Translations under genes and position numbers: made by a program | Part shown: positions 58,479 through 64,000 of the stretch, piece by piece | Numbering within the stretch: the first letter of the stretch is position 1 | Layout of the letters: each line of letters opens with the position of its first letter | Assembly (NCBI RefSeq): GCF_036860695.1 | Contig: NZ_JAYKGJ010000002.1 | Coordinates: 744,683 to 808,682, forward strand | Reading direction: 5' to 3' | Length of the DNA stretch: 64,000 bases | From: Rosettibacter firmus | GTDB lineage: Bacteria > Bacteroidota > Ignavibacteria > Ignavibacteriales > Melioribacteraceae | The notes under the pieces: model-generated | What the model was told of the DNA's origin: nothing | Seen by the model: the letters and a program-made list of their open reading frames with translations, nothing else | Database searches by the model: none

Positions 58479-60107
58479 TTAGTTTTTCTCAAATCTAAAC
58501 CAGTCAAAATCTGTATAACCATTGTTTTCTGATTTATAATTTGTTAAAGAAAATATTCCTACTTTAGCACCTACCCATTTACCTTCTTTTGCCTGAAATT
58601 CTTTACCTATTTGAATAAATTTTTTCCCATCAAAGCTATAACTAAAATTGCACATAGCTTTTTCACTTACATCGACTCTAAAATAAATTTTATTGTTATT
58701 GACTTTTTTAGATTCAATAATTTCTTCTAAATTATTTTTTTCTGCATTTTTTCGTTCTGCATGATAAATTTTAAAACCTTTTTCTATTTTTTCAATGCAA
58801 ATGTAAGAGTAATCGTTACCAAAGATTATTAAACCAGCTTTTTCAAAATTACTTTGTGGATAAAATTCTAATTTAGTTGTAACTCTAAATTTTCGTGCTG
58901 GAAATTTTTGCATTAAAAGTTGAGCTACATTCCAGAAATTTTTTGAACTATCAGGAAATTTTTGCGAATAAAATCTCAACCATCCTTTTCTTTCTTTTAG
59001 AGATATCCAGGAAGTATCAAAATTTGCCTGCCATTGCCATTGTAATCCTAATTTTGAAGAATCAAATTCATCAGTAGTTTGTGGAACACAAATCTCAAGA
59101 TCATTATCAACATCAGGTTTTTTGAATTTTAAAACTGGTTCACCAATTCCATTCCCATCATAATCAATTCCCATAATTGGCCAATCATTTTTCCACTGCA
59201 CAGGTTGAAGATGAACAATTCTTCCATAAGCACCACAATCCTGGAAATGAATAAACCATGATTCACCTTTCTGTGTCTCCACCCAACCCCCTTGATGTGG
59301 TCCATTAATTTCTGTTGAACCCTGTTCTAAAACAATTTTATCTTCATAAGGTCCATAAACATTTTTAGATCTAAGAACAACCTGCCATCCAGATTTTACA
59401 CCACCAGCTGGAGCAAAGATATAATAGTAACCATTTCGTTTATAAAACTTTGGTCCTTCCATTGTAGGATGTTTTATAGAATCACAAAAAACAAGAACAC
59501 CTTCATCAAGAATTTTTTCGCCGTCCCAACTCATCTTATTCACAGTTAATCGATGTTTAATACCAGAACGACTTCGAGCCCAGGCATGAACTAAATATGC
59601 ATTACCATCATCATCCCAGAGTGGACAGGGATCAATCCAGCCTTTTGCTTTTTTGATTAATTTTAACGGGGACCATGGACCTTTTGGATCTTTAGCTTTT
59701 GTCATAAATATTCCATAATCGGGATCTCCATAATAAATGTAAAATTCACCATTATGATATCTAATACTTGGAGCCCAGATTCCATTGCCATGTTGTGGTT
59801 TATTAAATTCATCGATTGGATATTTTATAACTGCGTGTGAAATAATTTTCCAATTAACAAGATCTTTTGAATGTAAAATTGGTAAGCCCGGGAAATGAGA
59901 AAAGCTTGATGAAGTCATATAATAATCATTCCCAACACGAATTACATCTGGATCTGAATAATCTGCATGTATTACTGGATTAGAATAAGTTCCATCATTG
60001 TTATCTGGAATCCATACTTCATTACTCTGAAGTGTATTTTTAGAATTCTGGCTAAATAGATTCACTACAAGAACCAAAAAAGTTAACAGAGCTAACTTTT
60101 TCTTCAT
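58479..60107 (-). CDS. Glycoside hydrolase family 43 with C-terminal beta-sandwich
   Basis: Five-bladed propeller glycosidase, usually an arabinofuranosidase or xylosidase that removes side chains of pectin or hemicellulose. Signal peptide LALLTFLVLVVNLFSQ. Catalytic-type motifs are NPVIHADYSDPDVIRVG with the base Asp, GWIDPCPLWDDDGNAYL with the pKa-modulating Asp, and TMEGPKFYKRNGYYYIFAP with the acid Glu. From about residue 330 a beta-sandwich (DEFDSSKLGLQWQWQ to the end, DUF1349-like) follows. In the pectin locus an arabinan or side-chain role is plausible. 542 aa. Exact subfamily is not assigned. Confidence 0.92.
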   Translation of the reverse strand: MKKKLALLTFLVLVVNLFSQNSKNTLQSNEVWIPDNNDGTYSNPVIHADYSDPDVIRVGNDYYMTSSSFSHFPGLPILHSKDLVNWKIISHAVIKYPIDEFNKPQHGNGIWAPSIRYHNGEFYIYYGDPDYGIFMTKAKDPKGPWSPLKLIKKAKGWIDPCPLWDDDGNAYLVHAWARSRSGIKHRLTVNKMSWDGEKILDEGVLVFCDSIKHPTMEGPKFYKRNGYYYIFAPAGGVKSGWQVVLRSKNVYGPYEDKIVLEQGSTEINGPHQGGWVETQKGESWFIHFQDCGAYGRIVHLQPVQWKNDWPIMGIDYDGNGIGEPVLKFKKPDVDNDLEICVPQTTDEFDSSKLGLQWQWQANFDTSWISLKERKGWLRFYSQKFPDSSKNFWNVAQLLMQKFPARKFRVTTKLEFYPQSNFEKAGLIIFGNDYSYICIEKIEKGFKIYHAERKNAEKNNLEEIIESKKVNNNKIYFRVDVSEKAMCNFSYSFDGKKFIQIGKEFQAKEGKWVGAKVGIFSLTNYKSENNGYTDFDWFRFEKN

Positions 60108-60198
60108 AATGAAATCCTGTAAGATATAATTAAAAATATGTTAATCATAAATGGAATAGAATTTATGGATAACTAAATTCCAGAACCACTTTAATAAT

Positions 60199-61872
60199 TT
60201 ATTTGAGTAACATCATCTTTTTTGTGTTAGAATATTCTCCAGCCTGCATTTTATAAAAATATACTCCACTACATAAATTGGAACCATCAAAATTAATTTC
60301 ATAAACTCCTGGTTGTTTGACTTCGTTAACTAATGTTTCTACTTCTCTTCCCAAGACATCATAAACTTTTATTATAACTTGACTATCACTTGATATTTGA
60401 TAACCAATAGTTGTCATTAAATTAAATGGATTAGGATAATTCTGCTTTAATTCGAAATTTAATGGTAACGAATCTTTATTTTTTTTTATTGTTGTTACAA
60501 TAATTTCCTTTACAAGACTATTTAAATATATTTCTAAATTTGTGTAGCCATCGGGATTAACAATATTTCTATCATTAGCATCGTTAGGATTTAGTCCATG
60601 TTGAATTTCCCAATCATCTGGCATTCCATCATGATCTGAATCTGTAGGAACATTATAAGTTTTTAATTCAGGCCAGCCACCAACTTCTTCTTGAGAATCA
60701 ATTATTCCTTTACCACCACCGCCCCACGTTTTCCCGTACTTAGCTGTACCAGTTCTTACTTCTTCAATAATTCTTAAATCAACAGAATCTCGTTTAGGAT
60801 AGATTGCTCCAGCATATTTTAATACTAATTCATAAGCTTCTTCTGGTGATTGAACTGTTACATCAGCAATCGGGAATGGGCTATCGACTTTAATTTGCTG
60901 TTTAATTGTTGAAGAGACTCCCTGTACTCCAATACCCCAGTTATCAGCAGTTGCATCAGGATAACCTTCGACAAAATTTCCATCTACATAAAATTTTCCA
61001 TAACCTGTATTTGTACCACTATCGGTAGTAGGATTCAGTATTCTTTTTCTCACACCTGAATTAGTTGCAGGGCCAGGTTTATAATAATTTAGTCTAACAT
61101 TTTGATTTCCTTCTTCTCCACCATATACACTATTGCCACCCCAGTTATAAATTACATTATTAACAAAATCTACAATTTCTTTATCGGGTTGTTTATGATA
61201 TCTACTACCATTAAATCTTGGATTGCGACTTGAATGATGAGCCAGGAGATTATGATGAAAAGTAGCACCCATACCACCCCATATACCTCCATAACCATGA
61301 GCTCCTTTACTATGGGATGAATTATATAATGACTCTGAAATTATACACCATTGCATCGTAAAATTTGTGTTGTCATAAAAGCTTGCGGTTTCATCAACAC
61401 TCCATGACATTGAGCAATGATCAATTATAATATTTTTTCTATTTCTACCACCTATCGCATCACTTTCCAGTTTATAAATATCACCCAGGCGAAATCTTAA
61501 GAATCTAATAATTACATTATCTGCATCAACAGTAACTGGATAATCTGCAATACAAATTCCATCTCCTGGAGCTGTTTGTCCTGCAATTGTTAGATCTCCG
61601 TTTTTAATTGAAAGAGAAGATTTTAATCTTATAGTCCCAGAAACTCTAAAAACGATTGTTCTGGGACCTTTTTGATTAATTGCATATCTTAAACTTCCAG
61701 GTTGTGAATTATCTTCGAGCGTTGTAACTTCATAAACAGCACCACCTCTTCCGCCAGTGGTAAATCTTCCATAACCTTCTGCACCAGGAAAAGCCAGTTG
61801 TTGAGAAAACATTAAAACATTATTAATGATAAGCAGAATAGTTATTCTAATAAGATATTTTTTTAGGTTCAT
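60199..61872 (-). CDS. Pectate lyase (PL1) with T9SS sorting domain
   Basis: Right-handed beta-helix lyase for homogalacturonan. After a signal peptide (ITILLIINNVLMFSQ) come GAEGYGRFTTGGRGG and SLRYAINQKGPRTIVF, then IIIDHCSMSWSVDE with the calcium-site aspartates and HHSSRNPRFNGSRYH. TDSDHDGMPDDWEIQHGLNP near residue 420 is a calcium-binding thrombospondin-3-like linker. The last 80 residues are a T9SS type A sorting domain (NYPNPFN, VYDVLGREVETLV, GVYFYKMQAGEY). It is the locus enzyme most clearly destined for the cell surface or outside. 557 aa. Confidence 0.95.
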   Translation of the reverse strand: MNLKKYLIRITILLIINNVLMFSQQLAFPGAEGYGRFTTGGRGGAVYEVTTLEDNSQPGSLRYAINQKGPRTIVFRVSGTIRLKSSLSIKNGDLTIAGQTAPGDGICIADYPVTVDADNVIIRFLRFRLGDIYKLESDAIGGRNRKNIIIDHCSMSWSVDETASFYDNTNFTMQWCIISESLYNSSHSKGAHGYGGIWGGMGATFHHNLLAHHSSRNPRFNGSRYHKQPDKEIVDFVNNVIYNWGGNSVYGGEEGNQNVRLNYYKPGPATNSGVRKRILNPTTDSGTNTGYGKFYVDGNFVEGYPDATADNWGIGVQGVSSTIKQQIKVDSPFPIADVTVQSPEEAYELVLKYAGAIYPKRDSVDLRIIEEVRTGTAKYGKTWGGGGKGIIDSQEEVGGWPELKTYNVPTDSDHDGMPDDWEIQHGLNPNDANDRNIVNPDGYTNLEIYLNSLVKEIIVTTIKKNKDSLPLNFELKQNYPNPFNLMTTIGYQISSDSQVIIKVYDVLGREVETLVNEVKQPGVYEINFDGSNLCSGVYFYKMQAGEYSNTKKMMLLK

Positions 61873-62017
61873 TCATTATTAACCATTTTTTAATTTAATT
61901 AAAACACATTCTAAAATTGCTTTAAATAATAAAAGTGAATTTGATTTTATAACATAATTTTGCAACACCTATTATTTTATGCTTTACTTAAACGCTAAAA
62001 CAAAATTGTAAAAAAAT

Positions 62018-62779
62018 TTAGCGTCCCATCCAGCCGCCATCAACAGTAAGAACAGTTCCATTAACATAATTCGAAGCATCTGAGCACAAGAATACCATAG
62101 CACCCATTAAATCTTCTGGTGTTCCCCATCTACCAGCTGGAATTCTATCAAGTATTGCTTTATTACGAACAGGATCTTCACGCAATGGTCTTGTATTTTC
62201 AGTTGCAATATAACCTGGTGCAATTGCATTTACATTTACACCTTTAGATGCCCATTCATTAGCAAAAGCCATAGTTAATTGTTTTACTCCACCTTTTGAT
62301 GCAGCATAACCAGGAACAAGAATTCCACCCTGAAATGAAAGCAAGGAAGCAATGAAGACAATTTTACCATAACCACGTGCAACCATATCTTTTCCAATTT
62401 CTCTTGTTAAAATAAATTGAGCTGTTAAATTAATTTCAATTACTCTATCCCACCATTCATCTGGATGCTCAGCAATTGGTTTGCGTAGAATTGTACCAGC
62501 ATTATTAACCAAGATATCTATACGTGGAAAATCTTTTTTAACCTGGTTTATAAATTCATAAGTTGATTCTCTTTTAGAAAAATCTGCGACATAATATTTA
62601 AATTTCCTTCCTGCTGAAGTAACCAGTTTTTCTGTTTCAGCAAAATCATCAACATAAGAAACGCCAATTACATCTGCTCCAGCTTCTGCTAATGCTTGTG
62701 CATATTTTTGTCCAATTCCCTGGTTAGAACCAGTTACTATTGCAATTTTCCCATCTAATCTAAAAAGATCCAGAACCAT
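62018..62779 (-). CDS. kduD: 2-dehydro-3-deoxy-D-gluconate 5-dehydrogenase
   Basis: SDR enzyme that reduces 2,5-diketo-3-deoxygluconate to 2-keto-3-deoxygluconate in the breakdown of unsaturated galacturonate. SDR motifs are GSNQGIGQKYA (nucleotide), NNAGTILRKP, the catalytic Tyr-Lys in YAASKGGVKQ and Ser in FIASLLSFQG. LFRLDGKIAIVTG and the end VNGTVLTVDGGWMGR match KduD. A strong GGAGG site precedes the ATG. It follows kduI after 21 bases, which supports the assignment. 253 aa. Confidence 0.94.
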   Translation of the reverse strand: MVLDLFRLDGKIAIVTGSNQGIGQKYAQALAEAGADVIGVSYVDDFAETEKLVTSAGRKFKYYVADFSKRESTYEFINQVKKDFPRIDILVNNAGTILRKPIAEHPDEWWDRVIEINLTAQFILTREIGKDMVARGYGKIVFIASLLSFQGGILVPGYAASKGGVKQLTMAFANEWASKGVNVNAIAPGYIATENTRPLREDPVRNKAILDRIPAGRWGTPEDLMGAMVFLCSDASNYVNGTVLTVDGGWMGR

Positions 62780-62800
62780 TTTTTTTACCTCCTTTAATTT

Positions 62801-63634
62801 TTATTTTAAATTCTCCATTGGTATCCAGTCCATATCATCAAATACTTGATTTTCTCCGCCCATTGCCCATATAAATGAATAGCTTTGCGTTCCACATCCT
62901 GAATGTAAAGACCAGCTTGTCGATAACACAGCCTGTCTATCACGAATTATCAAATGTCTTGTTTCTGTTGGTTCGCCAATTAAATGAACTACAAAAGAAT
63001 CTGGCTTCAAATTAAAATACATATAAACTTCTGATCTTCTTTGATGTGTATGAGCAGGCATAGTATTCCAGACACTACCATCTTCGAGTTCTGTTAAACC
63101 CATTGCAATCTGGCATGTTGGTAAAATTTCTGGAATAATGTATTGATGAATTGTTCTTTTATTTGATGTTTCAACTGAACCGAGATGACGATGAATTGCA
63201 TCGTTATAAGTAATATGTTTTGATGGATATTCTTTATGTGCAGGATAACTAACAAAATAAAATTGAGCAGGATTATTTGAATCATCACTGATAAACTCAA
63301 CATCTTTTACACCACGACCAATATAAAGAGCATCTTTATTATTCATTATGTATTCTTTGCCATCAAGAATTATTTTACCAGATCCACCAATATTAATCAC
63401 TCCAATTTCTCTTCTTTCACAAAAATATTCAGCTGCCATTTCCTTTTTTGTGGCAGTTAACTTTAGTGATCGAGTTTTGGGAACAGCACTCCCTGTTATT
63501 GAACGATCTATATCTGAATAAACCATTGGAATTTCGTCTGCTTGAAATAAATTTTCTATCAGAAAAGTTTTTCTTAATTCTTCAGTGGTCATTCTTTTAA
63601 AACCATTTTGATCAGGTGAATATCTTACTTCCAT
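62801..63634 (-). CDS. kduI: 5-dehydro-4-deoxy-D-glucuronate isomerase
   Basis: Cupin-fold isomerase that converts 5-keto-4-deoxyuronate to 2,5-diketo-3-deoxygluconate. Family segments are the N-terminal EVRYSPDQNGFKRMTTEELR, the metal-site region MPAHTHQRRSEVYMYFNL with its His and Glu ligands, HLIGEPTETRHLI and WSLHSGCGTQSYSFIWAMGGENQ. 277 aa is standard. GAGGT lies about six bases before the ATG. It is the first gene of the pectin operon, and its leader runs straight into the 114-bp tandem repeat. Confidence 0.95.
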   Translation of the reverse strand: MEVRYSPDQNGFKRMTTEELRKTFLIENLFQADEIPMVYSDIDRSITGSAVPKTRSLKLTATKKEMAAEYFCERREIGVINIGGSGKIILDGKEYIMNNKDALYIGRGVKDVEFISDDSNNPAQFYFVSYPAHKEYPSKHITYNDAIHRHLGSVETSNKRTIHQYIIPEILPTCQIAMGLTELEDGSVWNTMPAHTHQRRSEVYMYFNLKPDSFVVHLIGEPTETRHLIIRDRQAVLSTSWSLHSGCGTQSYSFIWAMGGENQVFDDMDWIPMENLK

Positions 63635-63651
63635 AATTCTACCTCAAATTA

Positions 63652-64000
63652 TTATAAGTTTTTGAACACAGATGACACAGATTGGACAGATAACCACAAG
63701 ATTACTCATCAGTGAATATCGTGTCTCATCAGTGTCATCTGTGTGCTATTCTCATAACCAATTTATTATAAGTTTTTGAACACAGATGACACAGATTGAG
63801 CAGATGACCACAAGATTGTTCATCAGTGAACATCGTGTCTCATCAGTATCATCTGTGTGCTATTCTCACAACCAATTTATTATAAGTTTTTGAACACAGA
63901 TGACACAGATTGGACAGATGACCACAAGATTGTTCATCAGTGAATATCGTGTCTCATCAGTATCATCTGTGTGCTATTCTCACAACCAATTTATTATAAG
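63652..64000. repeat. 114-bp tandem repeat with inverted arms (three full copies, truncated by the window edge)
   Basis: Three complete 114-base units start at 63652, 63766 and 63880; a fourth begins at 63994 and runs off the edge. Units 2 and 3 differ at three positions, units 1 and 3 at five. Each unit carries inverted arms, ACACAGATGACAC near one end and its complement GTGTCATCTGTGT near the other, perfect in unit 1 and with one mismatch in units 2 and 3. A direct repeat TCATCAGTG also occurs inside. No reading frame is supported. The words CACAGAT and ATCTGTG recall dispersed intergenic repeats of Bacteroidota genomes. Nothing else is seen in the 366-base gap beyond kduI. Confidence 0.9.

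Noticed and set aside
63652..64000. Possible CRISPR array at the right edge
   Set aside because: Whole 114-base units are nearly identical with no variable spacers and no cas genes nearby; it is a tandem repeat.

Overview
The window looks like a chromosomal piece of an AT-rich, Gram-negative bacterium of the Bacteroidota/Ignavibacteriota group, most likely Ignavibacteria (Melioribacteraceae-like). The evidence is the following: a type IX secretion (T9SS) C-terminal sorting domain, a PorV/PorQ-family protein, TonB receptors with carboxypeptidase-regulatory N-domains, a type II IPP isomerase, and genuine Shine-Dalgarno sequences in front of many genes. The SD sequences are less expected for classical Bacteroidetes. 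The assignment is inference; there is no rRNA here. Genes are tightly packed and almost all lie on the minus strand. Only smpB, tyrS, pdaD and a TerC-family gene (about 7.4-10.6 kb) are on the plus strand. No tRNA, rRNA, insertion sequence, prophage or CRISPR array was seen.

Layout from left to right. (1) 1-7.2 kb is one overlapping minus-strand operon: a methyltransferase, a secreted PPC-like protein, isoprenoid genes (type II IPP isomerase, polyprenyl synthase), HPr and Enzyme I of the PTS without any EII, a PGI/PMI-type isomerase, and the N-terminus of a surface metallopeptidase-like protein cut by the window edge. (2) 7.4-10.6 kb holds the plus-strand cluster. (3) 10.5-15.2 kb is a thiamine operon under a TPP riboswitch with a visible terminator: TonB receptor, thiamine pyrophosphokinase, and a sodium:solute symporter in the place where a thiamine transporter is expected. 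(4) 15.3-29.6 kb carries a six-LysM lytic transglycosylase, a two-gene ABC transporter without binding protein, aroC, an MBL hydrolase, an htrA-recO-mtnA-pfkB run, a NUDIX hydrolase and a large outer-membrane-type protein. (5) 29.8-38.3 kb is a MacAB-TolC-type export operon with one ATPase and four permeases. (6) 38.4-45.2 kb carries a CCA-adding-type enzyme, a membrane peptidase-like TPR protein, murA and a Ser/Thr kinase fused to Ycf48-like repeats.

(7) 45.3-63.6 kb is a complete-looking pectin utilisation locus, all on the minus strand: kduI, kduD, PL1 pectate lyase with T9SS tail, GH43, TonB receptor, a secreted partner protein, a PorV-like protein, GH105, GH28, PL10-like lyase and CE8 pectinesterase. 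A plausible flow is surface cleavage by the T9SS-exported PL1 enzyme, uptake through the TonB receptor, and periplasmic de-esterification and trimming by CE8, GH28, PL10, GH105 and GH43. KduI and KduD would then process unsaturated galacturonate to 2-keto-3-deoxygluconate. No SusD homologue, regulator or sugar permease is in the locus. (8) The right edge (63.65-64.0 kb) is a 114-bp tandem repeat with internal inverted arms, lying immediately upstream of the kduI ribosome-binding site and running off the window.
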